A stretch of 64,000 nt of DNA from Aminobacter sp. AP02 (GTDB taxonomy: Bacteria; Pseudomonadota; Alphaproteobacteria; Rhizobiales; Rhizobiaceae), in contig NZ_QGGX01000011.1 in NCBI RefSeq assembly GCF_003148805.1, positions 62,001 to 126,000 of the forward strand, given 5' to 3'. A program made the translations under genes and the position numbers. The first letter of the stretch is position 1; each line of letters starts with the position of its first letter. This document shows, one piece after another, positions 57,044-64,000 of the stretch. The notes under the pieces are model-generated. The model saw nothing but the letters and a program-made list of their open reading frames with translations, searched no databases and had not been told where the DNA came from.

Positions 57044-57059
57044 CGCAAGACGGTTCGTC

Positions 57060-57163
57060 CTAGCGCATCGGCCCGAAAATCGGAAGCGATTTTCGGAAAG
57101 CACGATGCGCAGATTCAAAGACTTAGAGCGTCCTTTGTGCGTCCATTCGGACGCACGGCACTC
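57060..57163. repeat. Rhizobial palindromic intergenic repeat, copy C
   Basis: About 100 bases with the same two-dyad plan as copy A at 30000-30093: CCGAAAATCG (57073-57082) facing CGATTTTCGG (57087-57096), then GCAGATTCAAAGACTTAGAG and a GCGTCC/GGACGC pair near 57139-57153. The two copies agree over most of their length, including CCCGAAAATCGGAA and the GCGTCC core. It lies between the TPR-LysM gene and glyQ. Confidence 0.75.
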
Positions 57164-57209
57164 CAGTCCGGCCATCGGCAAGGGTCAAGCAGTCGCCGCG
57201 CGCTGCGGC

Positions 57210-59225
57210 TCACTTGCCCGGCAGCTGAAGTTCCTGTCCCGGTGCGAGCCGGGCGGGGTCGCCGCGCAGCTGCGGGTTGAGGTCGAGGATCTCGCGATAG
57301 CGGTCGCCATCGCCGAGCACTTCGTTGGCAATCGACCACAAGGACTGGCCGCGCTGCACCTTGTAGGCAGCGGGGATGACCTGCACTGCGGGTTCAATCG
57401 CCTGCGCGGGTGTCTCGACCTCGCTCTTTTTCTGGCTGTCCGTTGCGGGTGCCGCCGGCTTTACCTCGGTGAGAGGCGGCTTGGCAGGAGCTTCAAGCGC
57501 CGTGGGCTTTTCGGGCAGCGGCGCCATGCCGCTGGCGAGCTTCTTTTCGACCTCGGCCAAGACGTTCGGCTCAGGCTTCATGTCGCGGGCATGACGCCAC
57601 TGGAAGGTGGCCTCAAGCTTCCGCCCGGCACGCCAGTAGGCATCACCAAGGTGGTCGTTCAGAACCGGATCGTCAGGCTTGAGCGAAACGGCGCGCTCCA
57701 GCTCTCGCACGGCGTCTTCATAGCGGCCGAGGCGGTAATAGGCCCAGCCGAGCGAATCGATGATGTAGCCGTCGCTCGGCCTGAGGTCCGCAGCCTGCTT
57801 GATCATCCCGAGGCCTTCCTCGAGATTGGTGTTCATGTCGACCCAGGAATAGCCGAGATAGTTGAGCACCTGCGGCTGATTGGGAAACAGCTTGAGCGCC
57901 TCGCGGAAGTTCGGCTCGGCCTTTGGCCATTCCTTCAGACGCTCATAGGCGATGCCGCGCTGATAGAAAATGTTCCAGTTGGCGTTGGTCGGCGTCTTCA
58001 GCACGGCAACCGCCTTGTCGTAGACATCGGCTGCGGCGCGATAGTTTTCCACGGAGGCATAGACCCCGCCAAGCGCCAGATAGCCGCGCATGTCGTCGGG
58101 ATTGGCGTCGAGCAGCGCCTTGAGATGGCTGACGGCCTCGTCGTGACGCTTGAGATCAGCCAGGTTGAGACCGAGCTGCAACTCAGACAGCCGCTTCAGC
58201 GGCGACGACGCAGGCACGCGACGATAAAGGGCGATCGCGGCCTCGCTATCCCGCTGCTGCTCGGCAATGGCTGCGAGCTGCACCAGGAGTTCGTCGCTCT
58301 CGGGCTTCAGTGCCAGCGCATATTGCAGGTAGAGCCTGACGAAAGGCTCGCCGCCGCCACGATTGAGCGCGGTCGACAGGTTGAGCAGGATTTCGGCGGC
58401 ACCATCATTTGGACCGGCCACCAGCGGGGGAATTTTCTCGCCCTTGGTGATCTTCTCACGCAATGCCGCAATCGGCAGCTTGCCGGGCGCGAATTCCTCG
58501 GCGCGATCAAGGATCGCCAGCGCTTCGGTCTTCTTGCCGCTGCGTGCCAGGAAGCCGGCATAAGCCTCGGCCGCACGCATCCAGGTCTCGGGTGCCGCGC
58601 TGCCGGCGCCAACATTGTCGATCGTGGCGCGGTAGATCTCGTTGGCCTTTTCGTTCTTGCCGGCCGTCTCGGCGATCAAGGCCTGGTGATAGGTCTTGAA
58701 CAGCTCGTACCATTCGGGGCCGTCGAGCTTGTCGAGGAATTGCAGCCCATCGCCGCCGCGGCCTTCGCCCTGCTTGGCCCAGGCCGTCATGGTGCCGGTG
58801 ATCAGCCGATCGAGATCGGATTCAAGCGCCAGCTTGAGCCATTTCTCGGCGGCATCGTAGTCTTTCTTGCGAAACGTATCGACTGCTAGCGCCAGCCGCG
58901 AAAAGCGCTCCACATCGGGAACCGTCTTCAGCATCTCGGCGTAGGGCAGCGACTCGTCGAACCGTCCCTGCGCGATCAGCGCCAGCATCACACTCTGCTG
59001 AAGGGCGGTATCCGCCGGATCAAAAGCGAGCGCGCGCTTGTAATAGGCAATCGCACTGTCGAGGTCGTCATCGGCTTCGGCGGTACGTGCCGCCAGGTAA
59101 GCCCCTGAAAACGAACTGATCTCGACTGGCTGGGAGACCTCCTTGGCATATCCAGGCTGGGTCAGGGCGGTAAAGCCCGCAAGAGCCGCCAGGCCCAAAA
59201 GCCAGATTGCGCGTCGCTGCCGCAT
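57210..59225 (-). CDS. Exported TPR-repeat protein with a C-terminal LysM domain
   Basis: 671-residue secreted or periplasmic protein. Signal peptide (residues 1-27, WLLGLAALAGFTALTQPGYA), then ten or more tetratricopeptide repeats up to about 560, for example DDLDSAIAYYKRALAFDPAD, GWAYYRLGRYEDAVRELERA and PVLNDHLGDAYWRAGRKLEA. After a Pro/Ala/Lys-rich linker, the last 50 residues form a LysM module (YKVQRGQSLWSIANEVLGDG, ILDLNPQLRGDPARL), which binds peptidoglycan. It probably scaffolds proteins on the wall. ATG 59225 after AGGAAGGA. A polyprenyl synthase gene lies upstream on the same strand. Confidence 0.92.
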   Translation of the reverse strand: MRQRRAIWLLGLAALAGFTALTQPGYAKEVSQPVEISSFSGAYLAARTAEADDDLDSAIAYYKRALAFDPADTALQQSVMLALIAQGRFDESLPYAEMLKTVPDVERFSRLALAVDTFRKKDYDAAEKWLKLALESDLDRLITGTMTAWAKQGEGRGGDGLQFLDKLDGPEWYELFKTYHQALIAETAGKNEKANEIYRATIDNVGAGSAAPETWMRAAEAYAGFLARSGKKTEALAILDRAEEFAPGKLPIAALREKITKGEKIPPLVAGPNDGAAEILLNLSTALNRGGGEPFVRLYLQYALALKPESDELLVQLAAIAEQQRDSEAAIALYRRVPASSPLKRLSELQLGLNLADLKRHDEAVSHLKALLDANPDDMRGYLALGGVYASVENYRAAADVYDKAVAVLKTPTNANWNIFYQRGIAYERLKEWPKAEPNFREALKLFPNQPQVLNYLGYSWVDMNTNLEEGLGMIKQAADLRPSDGYIIDSLGWAYYRLGRYEDAVRELERAVSLKPDDPVLNDHLGDAYWRAGRKLEATFQWRHARDMKPEPNVLAEVEKKLASGMAPLPEKPTALEAPAKPPLTEVKPAAPATDSQKKSEVETPAQAIEPAVQVIPAAYKVQRGQSLWSIANEVLGDGDRYREILDLNPQLRGDPARLAPGQELQLPGK

Positions 59226-59414
59226 GAAGGTCCTTCCTAGTCAGGTCGTATGGTCATCATGACACCCGCAAGGCGGGATCCGTGGCCGCAACTTCGTTTT
59301 CGTTGCCAAGCATGGCCTTTTTGCGGTCACGCTTCAATCCGCCACCACTTTACAATCCGACAACCGGCTTAAGGTTTCCAGAACATGTGCGCCCGCGCGG
59401 CGCTATTTCCGACT

Positions 59415-60431
59415 TCAGACGACGCGGCTGATGCAGAAATCGATGACGTCGAGCAACGCTGCCTTCTGCGGCGTCGATTCAAGCGGGGCGAGCGCGTCGC
59501 GGGCGATCTCGCCAAAATGGCTGGCACGGCCGATGGTATCGGCGATCGCACCATGGCGGACCATGAGGCCGACAGCCTTTTCGAGTGCGGCATCGTCGGA
59601 AACGCCATCCTCGATGGCGCTCTTCCAGAACGCACGCTCGCCGGCAGTCCCCCGGCGATAGCTCAGGATGACCGGCAGCGTAACCTTGCCCTCTCGGAAA
59701 TCGTCGCCGACATTCTTGCCGAGGTCCTTGCTCGACCCGCCGTAGTCCAGCGCATCGTCGATGAGCTGGAAGGCAAGGCCAAGGTTCATGCCGTAGGAGC
59801 GAAGGGCCGCCTTGTCATTTTTCGAGGCGCCGGCAATCACCGGCCCGACTTCGGCCGCAGCCGAAAACAGTGCCGCGGTCTTGGCCTTGATCACCGCGAA
59901 ATGCTCGTCTTCGGTGGTTTCGAGGTTCTTGGCCGCGGCCAGCTGCATCACCTCGCCCTCGGCGATGATCGACGCGGCGGAAGAAAGGATATCGAGCGCT
60001 TCGAGCGAACCGACCTCGACCATCATGCGGAACGCCTGGCCAAGCAGGAAATCGCCGACAAGCACGCTTGCCTGATTGCCCCAGATGGTGCGCGCGGTCT
60101 TCTTGCCCCGGCGCAGATCGCTTTCGTCGACGACATCGTCATGCAGCAGCGTCGCGGTATGCATGAACTCGACCGAGGTGGCGAGCTTGACGTGATTTTC
60201 GCCGGAATAGCCGAACATCTGGGCTGCCGCGAGCGTCAGCATCGGACGCAAGCGCTTTCCACCCGATGAGATGAGGTGGTTGGCCACCTCCGGGATCATC
60301 TCGACATCGGAGCCGGCCTTGGACAGGATCAGTTCGTTGACCCTGGTCATGTCGGACGAGGTCAGGTCGATCAGATCCTTGATCGACGCGGTGTCCCGCT
60401 TTCCCTTCTCGATGTTGAGAACGACACCCAA
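59415..60431 (-). CDS. ispB: Long-chain polyprenyl diphosphate synthase
   Basis: 338-residue trans-prenyltransferase that extends IPP units to make the C40-C50 tail for ubiquinone. First Asp-rich motif TATLLHDDVVDESDLRRGKK (near residue 90-109), second FQLIDDALDYGGSS, and LAAAQMFGYSG and GGKRLRPMLTLAA in between. No ATG suits; TTG at 60431 gives MGVVLNIEKGKRDTASIKDL and has GGGAG eight bases upstream, so I prefer it to the TTG five codons earlier (60446). It feeds ubiA in this window. The TPR-LysM gene follows 189 bases downstream; its gap shows nothing I can name. Confidence 0.94.
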   Translation of the reverse strand: MGVVLNIEKGKRDTASIKDLIDLTSSDMTRVNELILSKAGSDVEMIPEVANHLISSGGKRLRPMLTLAAAQMFGYSGENHVKLATSVEFMHTATLLHDDVVDESDLRRGKKTARTIWGNQASVLVGDFLLGQAFRMMVEVGSLEALDILSSAASIIAEGEVMQLAAAKNLETTEDEHFAVIKAKTAALFSAAAEVGPVIAGASKNDKAALRSYGMNLGLAFQLIDDALDYGGSSKDLGKNVGDDFREGKVTLPVILSYRRGTAGERAFWKSAIEDGVSDDAALEKAVGLMVRHGAIADTIGRASHFGEIARDALAPLESTPQKAALLDVIDFCISRVV

Positions 60432-60580
60432 GGCCAACACTCCCAATTACACAAACGCGTGGTCGCGCGCGCATCTCTTAGGCGATTCTAGGGCGGCATG
60501 CACCGTACCCGCAAGTGGCGAATTGGCGCGGTGCAACACACAACGTTTACTTCGCCGCACCAAACTGCGAATTTCGCGCC

Positions 60581-60805
60581 ATGATCGAACTCATCCGCAC
60601 CAACGACGCCGTCATCATTTCCTTCGTGGAATCGCTGCTGCGCGACTCCGGCATCGGCTGTTTCATCGCCGATCAGAACATGAGCGTGCTCGACGGATCG
60701 ATCGGCATCCTGCCGCGCCGCGTCATGATCGACGCCGACGACGCTGACGAAGCGCGCCAACTGCTCACAGATGCCGGCATCGAGCACGAAATCCGCCTGA
60801 AGTGA
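60581..60805 (+). CDS. DUF2007 domain protein
   Basis: 74-residue cytoplasmic protein of the DUF2007 (putative prokaryotic signal-transducing) family: MIELIRTNDAVIISFVESLL, SGIGCFIADQNMSVLDGSIG, PRRVMIDADDADEARQLLTD. Its role is unknown. ATG 60581; it ends within the next gene's GTG start (GTGA overlap), so it is translationally coupled to the TrmN6-like methyltransferase, as is usual for this pair in Rhizobiales. Divergent from the polyprenyl synthase gene. Confidence 0.92.
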   Translation: MIELIRTNDAVIISFVESLLRDSGIGCFIADQNMSVLDGSIGILPRRVMIDADDADEARQLLTDAGIEHEIRLK

Positions 60806-61602
60806 CAATCCCGCCTCCACCAGCCGAAGATACGGAGCTGCCGCCGCACACGGTGGACGCCTTCCATCGCGGCGATTTCTGGCTGGTCCAGCCCAGGAAC
60901 GACGGGCATCGCGCCGGCATGGACGCGCTGATGCTGGCGGCCACGGTACCGACTGCCTTTTCCGGTCGGCTTGCCGATTTCGGCGCTGGTGCCGGTGCAG
61001 CCGGACTTGCCGTTGCCTCGCGCTGCAAGGCGGCAGGGGTGCTTCTGGTCGAGCTCACCCCCGAAATGGCGCGCTTCGCCAACGCAACTCTTGCCCATCC
61101 AGGCAACGCGCATCTCACCCGGCGCGCCTCCGTTCTGGTCGCCGACGTTGGCTTGTCCGGCAAGGCGCGAGCCGAAGCCGGACTTGCCGACGCCTCGCTC
61201 GACTTCGTCATCATGAATCCGCCCTTCAATCCTCCCCACCACCGACCGACGCCCGACGCGCTCAAGCGCCAGGCGCATGTCATGGAGGACGGGCTGTTCG
61301 AAAGCTGGATCCGCAGCGCCGCCGCCATGGTCAAGCCGCGAGGCGGCTTCGCCATCATCGCAAGGCCGGAGCAATTGGTGCCGATCCTGACTGCGATGGA
61401 CGGGCGCTTCGGCAAGGCGGAGATCGTTCCCGTGCATCCGCGCGAGGACGCGGCGGCCATTCGCATCATCATACGCGCGGTGCGGGCCTCGCGAGCGCCG
61501 CTGGTGCTGTGCCCGCCCTTGGTGCTGCATGAGCAAAACGACAGCTTCTCGCAACGTGCCCAAGACATAAGCAGTGGCCGCTCGGCGCTTTTCGGCGATT
61601 GA
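60802..61602 (+). CDS. TrmN6-like SAM-dependent methyltransferase
   Basis: 266-residue N6-adenine methyltransferase of the YfiC/TrmN6 type, which methylates A37 of tRNA1(Val) in E. coli. The N-terminal HRGDFWLVQPRNDGHRAGMD is characteristic; SAM motif I is LADFGAGAGAAGLAVASRCK, and motif IV is DFVIMNPPFNPPHH (near residues 140-153). RNA or DNA target is not proved. Start is GTG 60802, overlapping the DUF2007 stop. The S49 peptidase gene follows after a 69-base gap. Confidence 0.91.
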   Translation: MTIPPPPAEDTELPPHTVDAFHRGDFWLVQPRNDGHRAGMDALMLAATVPTAFSGRLADFGAGAGAAGLAVASRCKAAGVLLVELTPEMARFANATLAHPGNAHLTRRASVLVADVGLSGKARAEAGLADASLDFVIMNPPFNPPHHRPTPDALKRQAHVMEDGLFESWIRSAAAMVKPRGGFAIIARPEQLVPILTAMDGRFGKAEIVPVHPREDAAAIRIIIRAVRASRAPLVLCPPLVLHEQNDSFSQRAQDISSGRSALFGD

Positions 61603-61671
61603 GCAACGCTTGAGCATTGCGGATGTCACAAGAATACATACATCCCGCATGACACAGACCGGAGAGACTAA

Positions 61672-62538
61672 GTGAAGAACCCGTTCCGCCGCCTGCTGCC
61701 GAAATCCATGCGTGGCGGCGAGGTCATCGTTCCCGTCATCAGGCTGCAAGGCGCCATCATGTCGGGCGGCGGCCAGTTCCGGCCCACTCTTTCGCTGGCA
61801 ACGACTGCGGGACTGATCGAAAAGGCCTTTTCGATCACCAGCGCGCCGGCCGTCGCCATCTCCATCAATTCGCCCGGCGGTTCGCCGGTGCAGGCGCGGC
61901 TGATCTACAAGCGCATCCGCGACCTCGCCGCAGAGAAGAACAAGAAAGTTCTGGTCTTCGTCGAGGATGTGGCTGCCTCCGGCGGCTACATGATCGCAAT
62001 CGCCGGCGACGAGATCATAGTCGACCCCTCCTCCATCGTCGGTTCGATCGGCGTGGTGTCGTCATCCTTCGGCTTCACCGAACTCATCAAGAAGATCGGC
62101 GTCGAGCGGCGCGTCTATACCGCCGGCGAAAACAAGGCGACGCTCGACCCGTTCAAGCCGGAAAAGAAAGAAGACGTCGAGCGGCTCAAGAAGCTGCAGC
62201 TCGAGGTCCACCAGACCTTCATCGACATGGTCAAGGATCGCCGTGGGGCGAAACTCAAGGATGACCCCGATTTGTTCACCGGCCTGTTCTGGTCGGGCAA
62301 GAAGGGGCTCGAACTCGGCTTGGTCGATGCGCTTGGCGACATGCGCACCGTGCTCAGGGACCGCTATGGCGCCAAGGTGGAACTCAAGCTGATCACTGCA
62401 CCACGTGGCCTTTTCGGCCGCAGGCTGGGGCTCGGCTCGTCGTTCACGGGCTTCACGCCCGAAGTCGCCGGCGCTGTGGCCTCCGGCCTCGTGGATGCGG
62501 CGGAAGAGCGCGCGTTGTGGAGCCGGTTCGGCCTTTGA
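61672..62538 (+). CDS. S49 family peptidase (SppA-like)
   Basis: 288-residue serine protease of the signal-peptide-peptidase family. Catalytic Ser103 lies in VAASGGYMIAIAGDEI and the general-base lysine K155 in YTAGENKATLDPF; the 52-residue spacing equals that of the short SppA of Bacillus. GSIGVVSSSFGF fits as well. Unlike most SppA proteins I see no N-terminal membrane helix, so it may be cytoplasmic or peripheral. Start is GTG 61672, seven bases after GGAGAG. A small membrane-protein gene and ispE follow on the same strand. Confidence 0.92.
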   Translation: MKNPFRRLLPKSMRGGEVIVPVIRLQGAIMSGGGQFRPTLSLATTAGLIEKAFSITSAPAVAISINSPGGSPVQARLIYKRIRDLAAEKNKKVLVFVEDVAASGGYMIAIAGDEIIVDPSSIVGSIGVVSSSFGFTELIKKIGVERRVYTAGENKATLDPFKPEKKEDVERLKKLQLEVHQTFIDMVKDRRGAKLKDDPDLFTGLFWSGKKGLELGLVDALGDMRTVLRDRYGAKVELKLITAPRGLFGRRLGLGSSFTGFTPEVAGAVASGLVDAAEERALWSRFGL

Positions 62539-62580
62539 AAAAGCACGGATAGCGGATTATCATCCGGGGAAACCCCGACT

Positions 62581-62597
62581 GGCCGGGAACGCCGGCC
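62581..62597 (+). other. Hairpin between the S49 peptidase and small membrane-protein genes
   Basis: GGCCGG (62581-62586) and CCGGCC (62592-62597) form a 6-bp GC stem with a five-base loop, preceded by GGGGAAACCCC (62566-62576). No T run follows, so partial termination or mRNA protection is more likely than full termination. Confidence 0.35.
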
Positions 62598-62618
62598 CCC
62601 GACGGGAGGAGAATGACG

Positions 62619-62804
62619 ATGCCTCAGCTCATCTTTTTCGTGCTTGTCGGCGTGGTGGCATATATCGGCTATCGCTCCTTCATCAAGGAAGCCGATAGGG
62701 TGACCGCCAAGGTGCGCCGCAACGAAAAGCAGCGCCAGACCGGCGCCAACGGCACGCTGGTCAAGGACCCCGAGACCGGCGAATACCGGCTTGAGAAAGA
62801 CTGA
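62619..62804 (+). CDS. Small membrane protein of unknown function
   Basis: 61-residue protein with one hydrophobic helix (LIFFVLVGVVAYIGYRSF) and a charged C-terminal half (VRRNEKQRQTGANGTLVKD). Two ATGs stand near the start: 62613 and 62619. The second has GGAGGAG at a good distance and gives MPQLIFF, so I prefer it. Similar short proteins next to sppA/ispE are common and uncharacterised. A role with the S49 peptidase upstream is possible from position only. Confidence 0.75.
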   Translation: MPQLIFFVLVGVVAYIGYRSFIKEADRVTAKVRRNEKQRQTGANGTLVKDPETGEYRLEKD

Positions 62805-62814
62805 CGACAAGCCT

Positions 62815-63681
62815 GTGACATTGAACAGCGTTCCGCACGCCGAACTTGCCCCTGCCAAGATCAACCTCGCGCTGCATGTCACCGGCCGGCGTGCGGACGG
62901 CTACCATCTGCTCGACTCGCTGGTTGTGTTTGCCGAACTCGGCGACCGCATCACGGTCACCCCTTCGAATGAAAACCGGTTCCACGTCGATGGCCCATTC
63001 GCAGGCGACGTGCCGCTGGACAGCGGCAATCTTGTCTTGCGCGCCCGCGACGCGCTGCGCGCAGCTTACCCGCGTCATGCAGCCCAACCTGTTTCGATCT
63101 CGCTCGAAAAGAACCTGCCGGTGGCCTCGGGCATAGGCGGCGGGTCGAGCGACGCGGCTGCCACGTTGCGCGCACTGAAACGCATTTGGCGCGTTCCCAT
63201 CGACACGACAGCGCTCGCCGACCTTGCTTTGCCGCTCGGCGCCGACCTGCCGATGTGCCTGGCGGGGCGCCCACTGTTGGCGCGTGGCATCGGCGAGCGG
63301 CTCGAAGCTGTCGAGCATTTCCCCGCGCTGCATCTCGTTCTGGTCAATCCAAGCCTCGCGGTCGAAACCCCTTCCGTCTTCCGCGCGCTGGCTTCACGCG
63401 ACAACCCGGCCCTTGTGCCGCTCGACACCGCCGATACGGTGCTCGACTGGCTGGCTGCGACGCGCAATGACCTCGAGCCGCCAGCGACGGCCATAGAGCC
63501 GTCGATCGCCGAGGTGCTTGCAGCCCTTCGCCGCTCCGGCGCTGCCTTCGCCCGCATGTCGGGTTCCGGCGCCACCTGCTTCGGCATTTTCGACAGCGCT
63601 GCGGCTGCCTCGCGCGCCGCCGTGGCCATCTCGGGCGAACATCCCGGTTGGTTCAGCGCCGCGACAGTGACCCGGACCTAG
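62815..63681 (+). CDS. ispE: 4-diphosphocytidyl-2-C-methyl-D-erythritol kinase
   Basis: 288-residue GHMP-family kinase of the MEP pathway. The catalytic lysine is in ELAPAKINLALHVTGRR (K15), with DGYHLLDSLVVFAELGD next. ATP-binding motif PVASGIGGGSSDAAATLR, and the third GHMP motif ARMSGSGATCFGIFDSAA, are intact; the catalytic Asp lies in PLGADLPMCLAGR. No ATG fits: GTG at 62815 is the likely start, with TTG at 62791 or 62821 as alternatives. Overlap or near-overlap with the small membrane-protein gene (stop at 62804) suggests cotranscription. moaB follows 12 bases downstream. Confidence 0.94.
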   Translation: MTLNSVPHAELAPAKINLALHVTGRRADGYHLLDSLVVFAELGDRITVTPSNENRFHVDGPFAGDVPLDSGNLVLRARDALRAAYPRHAAQPVSISLEKNLPVASGIGGGSSDAAATLRALKRIWRVPIDTTALADLALPLGADLPMCLAGRPLLARGIGERLEAVEHFPALHLVLVNPSLAVETPSVFRALASRDNPALVPLDTADTVLDWLAATRNDLEPPATAIEPSIAEVLAALRRSGAAFARMSGSGATCFGIFDSAAAASRAAVAISGEHPGWFSAATVTRT

Positions 63682-63693
63682 GAGCCCAAGACA

Positions 63694-64000
63694 ATGGCAA
63701 GCGAGCCTCGCCCCTTCGTGCCCGTCCGCATAGCGGTGCTCACTGTCTCCGATAGCCGCACGCTGGCCGACGACAAGTCTGGCCAGACACTCGCCGACCG
63801 CATCACCGAGGCCGGCCATGTGCTCATGGCGCGTGACATCGTCACCGACGACAAGGAAAAACTCCGGGACCGCGTCACCGCGTGGTCGCTCGATCCCGAA
63901 ATCGACGTGATCATCACCACTGGCGGCACCGGCTTCACCGGCCGCGACGTCACACCCGAGGCTCTGGAACCGATCTTCGAAAAGCGCATGGACGGCTTTT
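63694..64000 (+). CDS. moaB: Molybdenum cofactor biosynthesis protein MoaB (3' end outside window)
   Basis: First 102 codons of MoaB. The protein belongs to the MogA/MoaB family that adenylates molybdopterin or binds it during molybdenum cofactor synthesis. VPVRIAVLTVSDSRTLADDK and DVIITTGGTGFTGRDVTPEA (about residues 75-94) are the MoaB/MogA signatures. ATG 63694 follows AGGAG by nine bases. The end lies beyond base 64000. It is separated from ispE by 12 bases, so the two are likely on one mRNA. Confidence 0.93.
   Translation, partial: MASEPRPFVPVRIAVLTVSDSRTLADDKSGQTLADRITEAGHVLMARDIVTDDKEKLRDRVTAWSLDPEIDVIITTGGTGFTGRDVTPEALEPIFEKRMDGF

Noticed and set aside
56973-58889. A 638-codon open frame antisense to the TPR-LysM gene
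   Set aside because: Opposite a gene with clear signal peptide, TPR and LysM; the reverse frame shows no family.

Overview
The window is 64 kb of high-GC bacterial chromosome that reads as core genome of an alphaproteobacterium of the Rhizobiales, most like the Mesorhizobium/Aminobacter group. Supporting signs are a CcrM-type GANTC methyltransferase with a C-terminal RAMA domain, an aa3 cytochrome oxidase cluster in the order ctaC-ctaD-ctaB-small protein-ctaG-ctaE followed by DUF983, SURF1, ispH, thrB and rnhA, separate glyQ/glyS genes, an IalB-family protein, a DUF6101 protein, and palindromic intergenic repeats of a type I associate with this order. The genus is an inference. I count 67 protein genes, two of them cut by the window ends. 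I see no rRNA, tRNA, CRISPR array, insertion sequence or prophage.

Layout. 1-11.9 kb: two HAD hydrolases, ccrM, a lipoprotein, thrC with an M16 peptidase, a RimJ-like acetyltransferase and a membrane GGDEF-EAL protein, then YqgE, a DsbD-N-like periplasmic protein and a 1-Cys peroxiredoxin. 11.9-21.4 kb (minus strand): the cytochrome oxidase biogenesis cluster, carrying an L,D-transpeptidase inside it, running on into ispH-thrB-rnhA. 21.8-25 kb: IalB, a GNAT enzyme, TldD and a CobB sirtuin. 25-31.7 kb (minus): two rRNA methyltransferases, dxs, pirin, DUF2277, xseB and a class II histone-deacetylase-like enzyme. 31.9-35.2 kb: the most accessory-looking block, a TetR repressor divergent from two tandem paralogous MFS transporters, with four near-identical 15-bp palindromes between them. 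35.2-49 kb: an unknown membrane protein, a RibB protein with a decayed GTP cyclohydrolase II half, aroC, fabI, a J-domain protein, pdxH, an acyl-CoA dehydrogenase/crotonase pair, a GH25-like protein, purD and a yefM-yoeB toxin-antitoxin pair. 49-64 kb: ubiA, an FAD-linked oxidase, the threonylcarbamoyl-AMP synthase, glyQS, a TPR-LysM lipoprotein-like secreted protein, a polyprenyl diphosphate synthase, a TrmN6-like methyltransferase, an S49 peptidase, ispE and the start of moaB.

How the genes fit together. Isoprenoid supply recurs (dxs, ispH, ispE, a long-chain polyprenyl synthase) and feeds ubiA (ubiquinone) and ctaB (heme O), which in turn serve the cytochrome oxidase encoded here. thrC and thrB complete threonine synthesis. 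Many neighbours overlap by one to four bases (ATGA, TGATG, TAATG, GTGA), pointing to translational coupling in ispH-thrB-rnhA, LDT-DUF983-SURF1, tlyA-rRNA methyltransferase, glyQ-glyS and yefM-yoeB.

The observations I would follow first are the four-operator TetR/MFS control region, the RibB fusion whose cyclohydrolase half has lost its zinc cysteines, the L,D-transpeptidase embedded in the oxidase operon, the nested palindromes between aroC and ribB, and the dyad in the ccrM promoter. I did not find a clearly new multi-gene defence or biosynthetic system. All functional calls come from reading motifs by eye; no database search was run.
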